Shown here piece by piece: positions 18,174 to 27,829 of a stretch of 64,000 nucleotides of DNA; position 1 is the first letter of the stretch, and each line of letters opens with the position of its first letter. The translations under genes and the position numbers were made by a program. The notes under the pieces are model-generated. The model saw only the letters and a program-made list of their open reading frames with translations. It had not been told where the DNA came from and searched no databases. Location of the stretch: the NCBI RefSeq assembly GCF_004011865.1, contig NZ_RKLP01000012.1, positions 124,001 to 188,000 on the forward strand. The letters run 5' to 3'. The stretch is from Prescottella agglutinans (lineage in GTDB: Bacteria; Actinomycetota; Actinomycetes; Mycobacteriales; Mycobacteriaceae).

Positions 18174-19295
18174 TCAGGCCACCACCGAGCGCTGGGGCAC
18201 GCCGGTGTACTCGCTGAGCGGTCGGATCAGGGCGTTGGACTCGCCCTGTTCGATGATGTGCGCGGTCCATCCGGTGATGCGGCTCATCACGAAGATGGGG
18301 GTGAACACCTCGATGTCGAAGCCCATGAGGTAGTACGCAGGGCCGGTGGGAAAGTCGAGGTTGGGCTCGAGTCCGGTGGTCTCGTTCATGGTGCGCTCGA
18401 GGATCTCGTACATCCGGACCCACTTGTCGCCGCCGGTCTTCTCGGCGACGGTGAAGAACGCTTGGCGCATCGTCGGGACGCGGGAGTCACCGTTCTTGTA
18501 GACGCGGTGCCCGAAGCCCATGACCTTTTCCTTGCGGGCCAGCTTGTCCCGCATCCAGGACTCGGCGTGCTCGGGTTCGCCGATCTCGATCATGTCGTGC
18601 ATGACGGCCTCGTTGGCGCCGCCGTGCAGCGGCCCCTTGAGGGTGCCGATCGCGGCGGTGACGGCGCTGTAGATGTCCGACAGCGTGGAGGTGACGACGC
18701 GGGCCGCGAAGGTGGAGGCGTTGAAGCTGTGCTCCGCGTAAAGGATCAGCGAGACCTCGAACGCTTTCACGATCTCCGGCTCGGGGATCTCGCCGAAGCA
18801 CATGCCCAGGAAGTTCTCGGCGAAGCCGAGGTGGCTGTGCGGGGCGATCGGATCGAGACCGCGCCGACGGCGATGATCGGCGGCGACGATCGTCGGCAGC
18901 ACCGCCATCATGCGAAGAGCCTTCTCGCGGTTGGCCTTCGGAGAGTTGTCTGCCTCCTCCGGGTCTTCCGCGCCGAGGAAGCTGATCGCGGTGCGCACCA
19001 CGTCCATCGGGTGGCAGTTGTCCGGCATCTTCGCCACCAGCGCGAGCAGCGACCGGTCCGCACGGCGGCTGGCCCGCTCGCGCTGGCAGAAGAGTTCGAG
19101 CTGGGCGTCCGAGGGCAGCTCACCGTTCCACAGGAGGTACGCGACCTGCTCGAAGCTGCAGTTCGCCGCCAGGTCCTGGACCGCGTAGCCGCGGTAGGTC
19201 AGCGAGTTCGTCTCGGGGACGACCTTCGAGATCGCGGTGGTGTCGACGACGACGCCGGCCAGGCCTTTGTAGATCGTCGGGACTGCATTCGTCAT
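18174..19295 (-). CDS. prpC: 2-methylcitrate synthase
   Basis: A 373-residue citrate-synthase-fold enzyme that condenses propionyl-CoA with oxaloacetate. Motifs are GPLHGGANEAVM with the catalytic His, GFGHRVYK and the Asp-bearing FPTGPAYYLMGF; the length and the N-terminal IYKGLAGVVVDTTAISKV match methylcitrate synthases. It is the last gene of prpDBC: the ATG overlaps the prpB stop codon (ATGA), which supports this start over the longer open frame. It acts in the cytoplasm to detoxify propionyl-CoA from odd-chain, branched or steroid side-chain oxidation. Confidence 0.94.
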   Translation of the reverse strand: MTNAVPTIYKGLAGVVVDTTAISKVVPETNSLTYRGYAVQDLAANCSFEQVAYLLWNGELPSDAQLELFCQRERASRRADRSLLALVAKMPDNCHPMDVVRTAISFLGAEDPEEADNSPKANREKALRMMAVLPTIVAADHRRRRGLDPIAPHSHLGFAENFLGMCFGEIPEPEIVKAFEVSLILYAEHSFNASTFAARVVTSTLSDIYSAVTAAIGTLKGPLHGGANEAVMHDMIEIGEPEHAESWMRDKLARKEKVMGFGHRVYKNGDSRVPTMRQAFFTVAEKTGGDKWVRMYEILERTMNETTGLEPNLDFPTGPAYYLMGFDIEVFTPIFVMSRITGWTAHIIEQGESNALIRPLSEYTGVPQRSVVA

Positions 19296-20206
19296 TGGTT
19301 CCCTCCGAGCGTGAAGTTGAAGACTCCGGAATCGAACTCGTTGTAGCGCTCGTACTCGAGCAGTTCGTACAGCCGCGAGCGGGTCTGCATCTGATCGAGC
19401 TGCCCCTCCTGCGTGCCGGTCGCGTGGATCTCGCGCAGGCCACGCTCGATGGCGCCCATCGCGAGTCGCAGGGTGGTGACCGGGTAGATCACCGCGTTGT
19501 AGCCGATATCCTCGAGCGTCTGCGCAGGGGTCAGCTGGGACTTGCCGAACTCCGTCATGTTCGCAAGCAGCGGGATATCCACCGCGGCACGGAACTTCGC
19601 GAAGTCCGCCTCGGTGTGCAGGGCCTCCGTGAAGATCATGTCGGCGCCGGCGTCCGCGTAGGCCTTGGCACGCTCGATCGCGGCATCGATGCCGTCGATA
19701 CCGGCGGCGTCGGTACGGGCGCAGATCACGAAGTTCGGGTCCCGCCGAGCCGTGACGGCGGCGCGCAGGCGACGAACCATCTCGTCGGTGGGGACGATGG
19801 CCTTGCCGTCGAGGTGGCCACACCGCTTTGGGTTGACCTGGTCCTCGAGGTGCAGGCCGGCGATACCGGCGTCCTCGGCGGCAAGGACGGTGCGCGCCGC
19901 CGACATCGGCTCACCGAAACCGGTGTCGGCGTCGATGAGCACCGGCAGATCGGTGATCCCGGCGATCTGCCGGCTGTGCGCGACGACCTCGGTGAGCGTG
20001 GTCAGCCCGATGTCGGGGAGACCGAGCCCGGCGGAGAAAGCGCCACCGGAGACGTACACGCCCTCGAAACCGATCTCCTGGATCAGCTTGGCGGTCAACG
20101 GATTGATTGCACCGGGCAGGCGCTGGATCCTGCCCGAGGACAGTCCGGCGCGCAGCGCGATGCGCTTGTCGGCCGCGGAGGTGGAGGCGGCGATGAGACC
20201 GGTCAT
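19292..20206 (-). CDS. prpB: 2-methylisocitrate lyase
   Basis: A 304-residue member of the isocitrate lyase/PEP mutase family. Metal ligands lie in DADTGFGEP (Asp92, Asp94) and the active-site loop is KRCGH (127-131), the methylisocitrate lyase form. It cleaves 2-methylisocitrate to pyruvate and succinate. It starts one base after the prpD stop codon and overlaps prpC by 4 bases, so the three genes form one transcript. In actinobacteria without a dedicated PrpB, isocitrate lyase does this job; here a specific gene is present. Confidence 0.94.
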   Translation of the reverse strand: MTGLIAASTSAADKRIALRAGLSSGRIQRLPGAINPLTAKLIQEIGFEGVYVSGGAFSAGLGLPDIGLTTLTEVVAHSRQIAGITDLPVLIDADTGFGEPMSAARTVLAAEDAGIAGLHLEDQVNPKRCGHLDGKAIVPTDEMVRRLRAAVTARRDPNFVICARTDAAGIDGIDAAIERAKAYADAGADMIFTEALHTEADFAKFRAAVDIPLLANMTEFGKSQLTPAQTLEDIGYNAVIYPVTTLRLAMGAIERGLREIHATGTQEGQLDQMQTRSRLYELLEYERYNEFDSGVFNFTLGGNQ

Positions 20207-20207
20207 G

Positions 20208-21710
20208 TCAGAACAGTCCCTTCGGCGACTCGGGGGAGCGGGCGAGAACGTCGTCCGAGACGGTGAACGTGAGCTGGTTCAGCTCGCCGGCCTTCAGATC
20301 GGGGGTGCGCTGCGCGGCGTCGAGGAACCGATCCTGCTCGGCCGGATCGACGACGCCCTCGGCGAGGGTGCGGAACTTCGCGATGTACTGGTCGCGAGCG
20401 AACGGCCGGGCACCGAGCGGGTGCGCGTCGGCGATCGCGAGCTCGTCGACGATCAGCTCGCCGTTCTTCAGCGTGACCTCGGCGCGGGCACCGAACGCCT
20501 TCTCGTCCGGGTCGGTCGAGTGGTAGCGGCGGGTCCACTCGGGATCCTCGGCGGTGGAGATCTTCTTCCACAGCTCGATCGTGTCAGGGCGCTGCGCGCG
20601 CTCCGGGGCGTACGAGCGCTCGTGGTGCCACGTGCCGTCCTGCAGCGCGACCGCGAAGATGTACATCACCGAGTGGTCGAGCGTCTCGCGGCTGGCGTAC
20701 GGATCGAACTTCTGCGGATCGTTCGAGCCGGTGCCGATCACGACGTGCGTGTGGTGGCTGGTGTGCAGCACGATCGACGCGATCTGGTCCAGGTCGCCGA
20801 TCCTCTCGCGCATGCGGCGGGCCAGGTCGATCGGGGCCTGGCTCTGGTACTCGGCCGAGTGCTCCTTGGTGTAGGTATCGAGGATCGCGCGCTTCGCCTC
20901 GCCCGGACCGGGCAGCGGCACGGCGTATTCGGCGTTCGGGCCGCCGAGCAGCCAGGCGATGACGCCGTCCTCGCCCTCCCAGATCGGGGACGGGGCGCCC
21001 TCGCCGCGCATCGCCCGGTCGACGGCCTCGACCGCCATCTTGCCGGCGAACGCCGGTGCGTACGCCTTCCAGCTCGAGATCTCGCCCTTGCGGGACTGAC
21101 GCGTCGCCGTGGTGGTGTGCAGCGCCTGTCCGATCGCCTGGTAGACGGTCTCGGTGTCCAGTTCGAGGAGCGTGCCGATGCCGGCGGCGGCGGACGGGCC
21201 GAGGTGTGCGACATGGTCGATCTTGTGCTCGTGCAGGCAGATCGACCGCACCAGATCCACCTGGACCTCGTAGCCGGTGGCCAGACCGCGGATCAGGTCG
21301 GCGCCGCCGCGACCGGTGTGCTGCGCGACCGCGAGAATCGAGGGGATGTTGTCGCCCGGATGCGAGTACTCGGCGGCCAGGAACGTGTCGTGGAAGTCGA
21401 GTTCGCGCACCGCGACACCGTTGGCCCACGCCGCCCACTCGGGCGAGTAGGTGCCCCCGACGCCGAAGACGGTCGACCCCGGACTGTACGGGTGCGCCAG
21501 CACCTGGGCGCGGGCATTCGCGACGGGGCGACGGGTCAGCGACGCCGCAGCGACGGCCGCGTTGTCGATGATCCGGTTGACGATCATCTCGGCGGTGTCG
21601 GCCGGCACCTCCACCGGGTCGGTCGCGACCTCGGCCATCTTCCACGCCAGGTGCTCGCTCCTGGGGAACTCCTCGGCGGAACGGCGGGTACGAACGGAAT
21701 GGGTCTTCAA
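20208..21710 (-). CDS. prpD: 2-methylcitrate dehydratase
   Basis: A 500-residue MmgE/PrpD protein that dehydrates 2-methylcitrate to 2-methyl-cis-aconitate. Typical segments are [24 protein letters not shown] and the Lys/His-rich [13 protein letters not shown]. The start is a TTG with a GAAGGG-like ribosome site; it gives the usual [15 protein letters not shown]-terminus, and no good ATG or GTG lies close. It is the first gene of the prpDBC operon and divergent from prpR. Confidence 0.92.
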   Translation of the reverse strand: MKTHSVRTRRSAEEFPRSEHLAWKMAEVATDPVEVPADTAEMIVNRIIDNAAVAAASLTRRPVANARAQVLAHPYSPGSTVFGVGGTYSPEWAAWANGVAVRELDFHDTFLAAEYSHPGDNIPSILAVAQHTGRGGADLIRGLATGYEVQVDLVRSICLHEHKIDHVAHLGPSAAAGIGTLLELDTETVYQAIGQALHTTTATRQSRKGEISSWKAYAPAFAGKMAVEAVDRAMRGEGAPSPIWEGEDGVIAWLLGGPNAEYAVPLPGPGEAKRAILDTYTKEHSAEYQSQAPIDLARRMRERIGDLDQIASIVLHTSHHTHVVIGTGSNDPQKFDPYASRETLDHSVMYIFAVALQDGTWHHERSYAPERAQRPDTIELWKKISTAEDPEWTRRYHSTDPDEKAFGARAEVTLKNGELIVDELAIADAHPLGARPFARDQYIAKFRTLAEGVVDPAEQDRFLDAAQRTPDLKAGELNQLTFTVSDDVLARSPESPKGLF

Positions 21711-21819
21711 CTCTGCGCCCTTCGATGTGGCTGAACTGCTGTGTCTCGCAGCGTATGCATGTCCACGGCGGGTGAATAGTGGCTGAACATGCGTATTTCG
21801 GTGGTGTTGATCGCGGCGT

Positions 21820-21836
21820 TTTGCGAATGGTGCGAA
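21820..21836. promoter_or_regulatory. Candidate PrpR operator
   Basis: TTTGCGAA (21820-21827) is one base from the TTTGCAAA core bound by PrpR/RamB-type regulators, and TGCGAA repeats at 21831-21836, 9 bases on. It lies in the divergent prpD-prpR promoter. Binding is inferred. Confidence 0.4.
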
Positions 21837-21891
21837 TGTGCGGCGGCGTGGTTGAGTGGGGGACCGGAGACGACGTGGAAGGGGACGGGCG

Positions 21892-23310
21892 ATGCAGAAG
21901 ATCTACGGCGGCCCGAGGCTGCGTCGCCTGCGGGAGGAGCGCGGACTGACCCAGTTGGCGCTGGCGCGGATACTGGACCTGTCCGCGAGTTACGTCAATC
22001 AACTCGAGAACGACCAGCGACCACTCACCGTTCCGGTGCTGCTCAAGCTGAATGCGACGTTCGACCTCGACGCCCACTTCTTCGCCGCGGAGTCCGATGC
22101 GAGGTTGGCCGCCGACCTGCAGGACGTGCTGACCACCCTCGGAACTCCGACGCCGTCTCCGTCGACGATCGAGGAGTTCGTCGCGCGCATGCCGGAGATC
22201 GGACACGCTCTGGTCGGCGTCCATCGCAGGCTGCAGGCCGCAACCGAGCAGCTCGAGCAGTTCAGCGCCCACCTGGCCGCGCCTGCGTCGACCGGTGATG
22301 CGACCCCGATGCCGTTCGAGGAAGTTCGAGACTTCTTCTACGGCAGGCACAATCACATCACGGAGCTGGACGACGCCGCCGAACGACTGTTCGGCGAGAG
22401 TGGTCTGCGGGTGGGCTCGCTGGACACCCAGCTGACCGCACTGCTCGAATCCGGACACGACATCGTCGTCCGGATGCGCACCGATCCACCCGATCAGCCC
22501 GGACCCAAACGTGTATACGACGCGACGAACCGCATCCTCACACTGTCGAGTCACCTGTCGCCGGGGCAGCGTGCCTTCCAGATCGCCACGCAGTTGGCGT
22601 TTCTCACACAGACGGCCGTGATCGAGCGGCAACTCGAGGCGGCGACCGTGCTGAGCGACAATGCCAGGGAACTGGCGAAGATCGGTCTGGCGAACTACTT
22701 CGCGGGTGCGCTGTTGTTGCCGTACACCCAGTTCCTCGACGCCGCGGAGCGGTTGCACTACGACATCGAGATGCTCGCGTTGCAGTTCGAGGTGGGCTTC
22801 GAGACGGTGTGCCACCGGCTCTCGACGATGCAACGTCCGAACCGGCGCGGTGTGCCGTTCTTCTTCGTCCGCACCGATCGGGCAGGGAACATCTCGAAGC
22901 GCCAGTCCGCCACGGCATTCCACTTCTCCCGCGTCGGCGGGAGCTGTCCCCTCTGGGTGGTCCACGACGCGTTCAGCACTCCCGGTCGCATCCTCACACA
23001 GGTGGCGCAGATGCCGGACGGCCGGACGTACCTGTGGATCGCCCGCACCACCGATGACGGTGTCCGTCCTTACGGGACGCCCGAACGCAGCTTCGCCGTC
23101 GGCCTCGGCTGCGACATCACGCACGCCGATCGGCTGGTGTATTCGCGGGGTCTGCGACTGGACGAGCAGATGTCGCCGGTCCCCATCGGGGCCGGCTGCA
23201 AGATTTGCGAGCGGACGAACTGCGCACAGCGAGCATTTCCGCAGATCGGCCGCCCGGTTCGCGTCGACGTCGATTTCAGCAGTCGGATGCCGTATCCGCC
23301 GGCGTCGTGA
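21892..23310 (+). CDS. prpR: PrpR/RamB-type activator of methylcitrate genes
   Basis: A 472-residue regulator. An XRE-type HTH (about 8-62, [22 protein letters not shown]) is followed by an ImmA/IrrE-like domain and a short-chain-acyl-CoA-sensing C-terminal domain. Cys436, Cys439 and Cys444 (CKICERTNC) match the iron-sulfur ligands described in the mycobacterial PrpR, so it may sense redox state as well as propionyl-CoA. The ATG at 21892 has AAGGGGA just upstream. It is divergent from prpDBC, which it probably activates on propionate or steroid side-chain growth. Confidence 0.88.
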   Translation: MQKIYGGPRLRRLREERGLTQLALARILDLSASYVNQLENDQRPLTVPVLLKLNATFDLDAHFFAAESDARLAADLQDVLTTLGTPTPSPSTIEEFVARMPEIGHALVGVHRRLQAATEQLEQFSAHLAAPASTGDATPMPFEEVRDFFYGRHNHITELDDAAERLFGESGLRVGSLDTQLTALLESGHDIVVRMRTDPPDQPGPKRVYDATNRILTLSSHLSPGQRAFQIATQLAFLTQTAVIERQLEAATVLSDNARELAKIGLANYFAGALLLPYTQFLDAAERLHYDIEMLALQFEVGFETVCHRLSTMQRPNRRGVPFFFVRTDRAGNISKRQSATAFHFSRVGGSCPLWVVHDAFSTPGRILTQVAQMPDGRTYLWIARTTDDGVRPYGTPERSFAVGLGCDITHADRLVYSRGLRLDEQMSPVPIGAGCKICERTNCAQRAFPQIGRPVRVDVDFSSRMPYPPAS

Positions 23311-23529
23311 GGTGACCTCACTTCCAGAATGTGTAGTGGTCGCGCCACGACACCATGACCGAAACGGAACCCGAGACGTGGCCCGTATCAGTTCACTCCC
23401 GACCGGTCGACCGTAGTCGACGAATCGGGACTATCCGGCAAGAACCACAGCAGGATCCCTGCCCGGCCCGTCGGCGTTACAGTGGGGCGAACCGTGTGAC
23501 CGCGCTGTCCCGACCGCGAGGAGCCTGAC

Positions 23530-24417
23530 GTGGACATCGGATTTCTGGGTATGGGCACGATGGGGCGCCCGATGGCGCGCAACCTCGCCCGAGCCGGCTA
23601 CGACGTGACGGTGTGGAACCGTAGCCCCGGCAAGGCGGCGAGCGTCGTCGACTACGGCGCGTCCGAGGCACCCGACCTCTCCGACGTGCTGCAGAAGTCC
23701 GTCGTGTTCAGCTCGCTTGCCGACGATCGGGCTTTCGCGGATTCCGTGTTGTCGACATCGTCGCTGCAGGCCGCGAAATCCGGATCGGTGCACGTCAATC
23801 TCGCGACCGTCAGCCCCGGGATGTCCGCCGAGGCGGAGTCCCGCCTGGCGGAGCGGGGCATCTTCTACGTGGCCGCTCCGGTGTTCGGGCGCGCGGAGGT
23901 GGCCGAGGCGGGTGAACTCACCGTCCTCGTGGCGGGCGACTCGCGCGCGATCGACGAGGTCGCGCCCCTGCTCGACGTGATCGGACGCCGCACGTGGCGC
24001 GTCGGAGACGATCCGAAGCAGGCGAACGTCGTGAAGATTCTCGGCAACTATCTGATCGCCACCGCGATCCAGTCGATGGCCGAGGCGACGACCGTCGCCG
24101 AGAAGGTCGGCGGCTCGCCCGAACTGCTCATGAAGATAATGAACGACAGCCTCTTTCCCGGAGGGGTCTACGAGGGCTACGGCGCGATGATCGCGCAGCG
24201 CCGCTACGAGCCGGCCGGTTTCCGGCTCCCCCTGGGGCTCAAGGATGTTCGGCTCGCACTGTCGCAGGCCAACGACGTGAACATGGGCCTGCCCTTCGGT
24301 GGCGTGCTCGAGAACGTCTTCCTCGACGCGCTGGCCCACGGCCAGGCCGACCAGGATTGGTCCGCGATCACCGAGGCCACCCGACGTCGGGCCGGACTGG
24401 ACGTGCGCCGTCCGTAA
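23530..24417 (+). CDS. Beta-hydroxyacid dehydrogenase (3-hydroxyisobutyrate dehydrogenase family)
   Basis: A 295-residue NAD(P)-dependent oxidoreductase. The N-terminal Rossmann motif GFLGMGTMGRPMARNL, the substrate-binding DAPVFG-like segment (AAPVFGRAEVAEAGELTV) and the catalytic Lys in NVVKILGNYLI define the family. It resembles the imine-reductase / GLYR1-type branch as much as true 3-hydroxyisobutyrate dehydrogenase, so the substrate is open. The GTG start has GAGGAGCC upstream. The 219 bases before it contain nothing clear. It is the last intact core gene before the decayed island. Confidence 0.85.
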   Translation: MDIGFLGMGTMGRPMARNLARAGYDVTVWNRSPGKAASVVDYGASEAPDLSDVLQKSVVFSSLADDRAFADSVLSTSSLQAAKSGSVHVNLATVSPGMSAEAESRLAERGIFYVAAPVFGRAEVAEAGELTVLVAGDSRAIDEVAPLLDVIGRRTWRVGDDPKQANVVKILGNYLIATAIQSMAEATTVAEKVGGSPELLMKIMNDSLFPGGVYEGYGAMIAQRRYEPAGFRLPLGLKDVRLALSQANDVNMGLPFGGVLENVFLDALAHGQADQDWSAITEATRRRAGLDVRRP

Positions 24418-25002
24418 GGGTGTTCACCTGTGGCTGGTCCTGTTGTGTCGCCGGTTCATTGCATGAACTGACGGATCAGTAGTCACGTTTGGCAGGGACC
24501 GCTGATCACGCCGAATCTGGCCTGGTTCCACGGTTGGCGGCGGTCGGGTAGGTGGCCGTCGCGACTGGTTGCAGCTTCTCACCTCTGCCGGCGAAAGGCC
24601 GAAGACGCGCAGGCACCGTCGGATCAGATGAGTCCCCACGTGCACGATCTGGCTCGTGCCCTACTTCACGGGGGTCATTGGCGCTATGACTGGCTAGCGT
24701 CGCCCCGAGCCTGTCCTGAACATGGTGGAGGCCGAGGCGTGCATGGATGGAATGAGTTGTGGAGTGGGGCCAGAGAAGGCGATGGAGTTGTGTTCACCTT
24801 GACGGGTTGCGCTTGGCTGTATGCGGATTGGATATGTTGACCGGTCGGCAATCACGCTCGAGGAGCGCTCTGGATCCCGTCGCGATCGACGGGTGTGGCG
24901 GATCAACGTGCACACATGGTCCGCAAGAAGCGAACGACCCCAAACGTATTGGGTCCGTTCGGTTGGATCGGCGTCCTCGGCCTGCAGCGGTGGGACGACC
25001 GT
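24418..25002. other. Non-coding, decayed left part of accessory island
   Basis: About 585 bases with no convincing gene on either strand. GC and apparent codon bias drop relative to neighbours, and the short open frames show no family features. It looks like eroded DNA next to the thioesterase fragment. Confidence 0.5.
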
Positions 25003-25260
25003 TCAACGCTTCGCGAGTGGTGTTGTGAGTTCGGTGAAGTCCTCGGTGGGAGCCAGGTCCCGCAGCATCCGGTGCAGATCGCCCGGCGGGCTGGTCAGAC
25101 GCCGTTGGGCGAGGTCGAGCCAGCCTCCGGTCGAGGTCACCGTGGCGGCGACGGTGCCGTCGGCTCGGGTGAATGTGTTCCGCATCATGAACCGCGCACC
25201 ATCGGGGGCCAGGCCCGCCATCTGCAGGGACAGCTGTGCCGGTTCGAGCAGGCGCAGTTC
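25003..25260 (-). pseudogene. C-terminal fragment of an acyl-CoA thioesterase
   Basis: The reverse frame reads NRSELRLLEPAQLSLQMAGL, then RFMMRNTFTRADGTVAATV and STGGWLDLAQRRLTSPP before a stop at 25003. This resembles the C-terminal hotdog strand pattern of acyl-CoA thioesterases that end in TSTGGWLDL. Upstream of about 25260 the reading continues open but loses resemblance, and the N-terminal half with the catalytic segment is missing. I read it as a truncated remnant. Confidence 0.5.
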
Positions 25261-25920
25261 GGAGCGGTTGTCGATACCCGAGCATATCCCTGCGCCAGGC
25301 GCAGAGTGTGTCGAAAGTTGTTCCCGTAGAGAGGTTTCGAAACACAGTTTCGGAATTTGACTTCTGAGACGGTGTGAGTGGGGTGAACCGGTCCTGTTCC
25401 CGCTGAAAGGGGGGGCAGTCCCAAAAGGAAGGAAATGAGACGCTACTGCCCTGGACGCAGTACGAGGGATTCCCGGGAGCCTCGATCATCGAACACAACC
25501 TTATCCGCGCCTCCGCTGATCTAGCTGCCGACCGGGCCCGGGTGGTTCGGCGAGTCCAGCGTCGGTGACGGTGCGCCTGGCTGTCGATGCGCTCGGCTTC
25601 TTGCCGAAGGATCTCCGCCACTTCGCCGCCAGCCCAACGAGACGACCCCGAATTCGGGAATTGATTTCTCAGTGACGAAGCCGCCGCCGTCGGCCAACCG
25701 ACGGCGTCACAAACGGCGCCGGTCCACCAGCGGATCGAGCAGGCTGCCCGGCGAAACCATCGCTGCGAATCTCTTGGGTCGCGCCGGATGGAGCGGAGGG
25801 CGTCGAGTCCGCGGGCCGGGAGTAGCTCGATTGCGCGTCGCTGGCACGGGCCGAACCGGGTGCGGATGAGTCCTGGGCGTCACCGCATCCCACCAGTACG
25901 GGCAATGAAACGCGACTGAC
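25261..25920. other. Decayed region with possible lipoprotein start
   Basis: No intact gene. On the reverse strand a frame from about 25905 to 25669 starts with a short hydrophobic lead and a lipobox-like LVGC followed by a Ser/Pro-rich tail. It starts 15 bases after the SRPBCC stop codon and may be the stump of a lipoprotein. A CCCGAATTCGGG palindrome is at 25647-25658. The rest shows no features. Confidence 0.35.
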
Positions 25921-26340
25921 CTAGCCGAGGTGCCCGCTGGAGGACTCCACCGTCTGCTTGAAGATTTTCAGGCCCTCGTCCATTCCGGCGCCCATCGGAA
26001 TGGTGAGCTCGTCCGGTTGCACGTCGTGGATCCATACGAACCGGCTGCGGCCGTCCCCGTGCGGGAGGACTTGCATCGACGCGTTGTCGTGTGTCGGCTG
26101 CATGGTGTCGCCGATGATGGAGAAGACGAGCCGACGCAGCTCATCGTCGAACGCGATGAGCCGCTCCCGCGCCACGGTCCCGTCGGCGAACGTGACGACC
26201 CTGACGTCAGGTTCCTCGGTTCGGCTGTCGGTGACGAAGCCGGGTGCCATCCGGACGGGCCCGTCGGTGAAGTCGCTGATGATCGCCCACACGGCCGCGG
26301 GGTCGGCATCGATGATGATCTCTTTCTGCACGGAGGCCAT
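25921..26340 (-). CDS. SRPBCC (START-like) family protein
   Basis: A 139-residue protein with the opening KEIIIDADPAAVWAIISDF and the closing long helix GMDEGLKIFKQTVESS, typical of polyketide cyclase / Bet v 1-like domains that hold hydrophobic ligands. The conserved core includes VTFADGTVARERLIAFDDE. It lies 54 bases downstream of a VOC gene in the same direction, and both are divergent from a CGNR regulator, so the pair is probably one regulated unit. No enzymatic activity can be assigned. Confidence 0.82.
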   Translation of the reverse strand: MASVQKEIIIDADPAAVWAIISDFTDGPVRMAPGFVTDSRTEEPDVRVVTFADGTVARERLIAFDDELRRLVFSIIGDTMQPTHDNASMQVLPHGDGRSRFVWIHDVQPDELTIPMGAGMDEGLKIFKQTVESSSGHLG

Positions 26341-26394
26341 ATCTCTCTCTTCTCTGGTGTGGGGATACAGGGATCGTGAAGTTGATGGGCGCGT

Positions 26395-26730
26395 CTATGC
26401 GGCGACGACGCAGAACTGGTTGCCCTCGGGGTCGGCCAGCACGACCCACCCGTCGAAGCGCCCCACTTCGGTCGCGCCGAGGGCCTGAATCCGGTCGACC
26501 TCGCCCGCCAGGTCATCGGCGAACAGGTCCAGATGCAGCCGATTCTTGCCCTCCCGGCCTTCGGGCACGACCTGTAGGGACAGGCTGGCGCCGGTCTTGT
26601 CCGAGTCCTCCAGATAGGTGGTGCCTTCGTCCGAGGATGCGACCTGGTACCCCGTGACTGCCTGCCAGAAGGCGGTGCTGCCTGCCAGGTCGTTCGTATC
26701 GATACAGATGTTGCCAATGCTGACGCTCAC
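26395..26730 (-). CDS. VOC (glyoxalase/bleomycin-resistance) family protein
   Basis: A 111-residue single VOC domain: the opening SVSIGNICIDTNDLAGSTAF and the closing WVVLADPEGNQFCVV are diagnostic, with RLHLDLFADD in the middle. A His and a Glu are in the positions that bind metal in this fold. The GTG at 26730 is chosen because GAGAGGGG lies 7 bases upstream; a TTG one codon earlier is less likely. It is the first gene of the VOC-SRPBCC pair divergent from the CGNR gene. The small molecule it handles is unknown. Confidence 0.85.
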   Translation of the reverse strand: MSVSIGNICIDTNDLAGSTAFWQAVTGYQVASSDEGTTYLEDSDKTGASLSLQVVPEGREGKNRLHLDLFADDLAGEVDRIQALGATEVGRFDGWVVLADPEGNQFCVVAA

Positions 26731-26748
26731 CAACGAGCCCCTCTCATC

Positions 26749-26775
26749 TAACTGACGTACCGGTTACGTCAGTTA
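26749..26775. promoter_or_regulatory. 27-bp palindromic operator in the VOC / CGNR promoter
   Basis: TAACTGACGTA (26749-26759), five bases, TACGTCAGTTA (26765-26775): perfect 11-bp arms. A second short palindrome TAGGTAACCTA overlaps its right edge at 26774-26784. It is the likely site of the divergently coded CGNR protein. Confidence 0.6.
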
Positions 26776-26806
26776 GGTAACCTACCATGGCGACTAGCCG
26801 GGTAGG

Positions 26807-27445
26807 GTGCGAGAGGTGAAGAATGAGCGGACTGCCGATCTTGTGCCGGACCTCGCAACCGGGACGGCGCCGATGCCGCTGCGCACGATCGAGCAGTTCA
26901 TCAACACCCGCCGCCGCGACAGCGACGAGATCGCGACCCCGCCGCAGCTGGCGACGTGGTTGCACGCTAACGGCCTGACGCCAGTCGCGACGGTGGTGAA
27001 CGCCGAGCAGCGCGACCGTGCCGAACGGATCCGCGAGGGACTACGCGCGCTGATCGCGGAGAACAACACCGAGCCGGTATCGAGCCCACGCCCGGACGGC
27101 CTCAACCCCGCCGCTCGTGCCGAATTCGCCGAACTCACCCGAGACTTCCCGTTGATGCTCGACGTGACCGTTTCCCCGCCCCGGCTGGTCGCCTGCGCCC
27201 GGACGCCGGTCGAGGCGGCGCTGGCCAGGCTTCTCGCCATCGTGGCCGAGGCTGTGGCCGAAGGTACGTGGACGAGGCTGAAGGCCTGCCGGGAGCCGAG
27301 CTGCCGATGGGCCTACTACGACCACTCTCGCAATCGCCGCCGGACCTGGTGCTCCATGGACATCTGCGGAAACCGTGCCAAAGCCCGCGCCTCCCACCAC
27401 CGCAAGTCCACCGCGCCCTTGACCGCGGGCCGGTCCATCAACTGA
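26807..27445 (+). CDS. CGNR zinc-finger regulator
   Basis: A 212-residue protein with an ABATE-type N-terminal domain (about 25-150) and a C-terminal CGNR zinc finger: CREPSC, then WCSMDICGNRAKARAS. Such proteins are probable stress or antibiotic-responsive DNA-binding regulators of actinobacteria, often beside small detoxification genes. Start uncertain: the GTG at 26807 is used; the GTG at 26816 is equally possible and neither has a strong ribosome site. It is divergent from the VOC-SRPBCC pair with a 27-bp palindrome between them. Confidence 0.85.
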   Translation: MREVKNERTADLVPDLATGTAPMPLRTIEQFINTRRRDSDEIATPPQLATWLHANGLTPVATVVNAEQRDRAERIREGLRALIAENNTEPVSSPRPDGLNPAARAEFAELTRDFPLMLDVTVSPPRLVACARTPVEAALARLLAIVAEAVAEGTWTRLKACREPSCRWAYYDHSRNRRRTWCSMDICGNRAKARASHHRKSTAPLTAGRSIN

Positions 27446-27829
27446 TACCACGGCGGCCGACCGGTCTCACGCTGCTTCCAGGGCGTATATGGGGCCTTTG
27501 CCCTTCTTCGAGAGGACTCAGATCACGGAGTCAGCCCCAGCTCGCGCTGGCGCGTGGATGCCGCCGGGACCATCGGGGTCGGACAGCCGGCGGCTCGCGA
27601 TCCGGTGGGCCGGAAACTGGGCCACCGCAGGTAAACGCTAGAACCCCGGTTAGCGGCAAGCATTTTCAGATGGAGCCGGCCGACGCTGTACTCCTCGGCC
27701 GGCTCGTCGTCAGTGTCGAGGTAGCGGCGGCGGATCATCTCGCTGACTTCGCCAGCCATTGCCCTCGTTCCAGCTCGGCTGGTCTTTGGTTCGGATTCAG
27801 CGTGAGGGGTACTTTTGGGGCGGGCTCGC
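27446..27829. other. Intergenic region with a doubtful small reverse frame
   Basis: A reverse frame from ATG 27759 to 27523 (78 codons) starts MAGEVSEMIRRRYLDTDDE. The first 45 residues look protein-like and helical, and GAGGG precedes the ATG, but the rest is composition-poor. It may be a remnant or a tiny gene of unknown role. Nothing else is seen. Confidence 0.25.

Noticed and set aside
24794-25621. A 275-codon reverse frame across the decayed island
   Set aside because: Low-complexity basic sequence without motifs. It overlaps the recognisable thioesterase fragment, which is in another frame.
25647-25658. CCCGAATTCGGG palindrome
   Set aside because: Short, in a non-coding stretch, with no promoter or regulator next to it. 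It may be chance.
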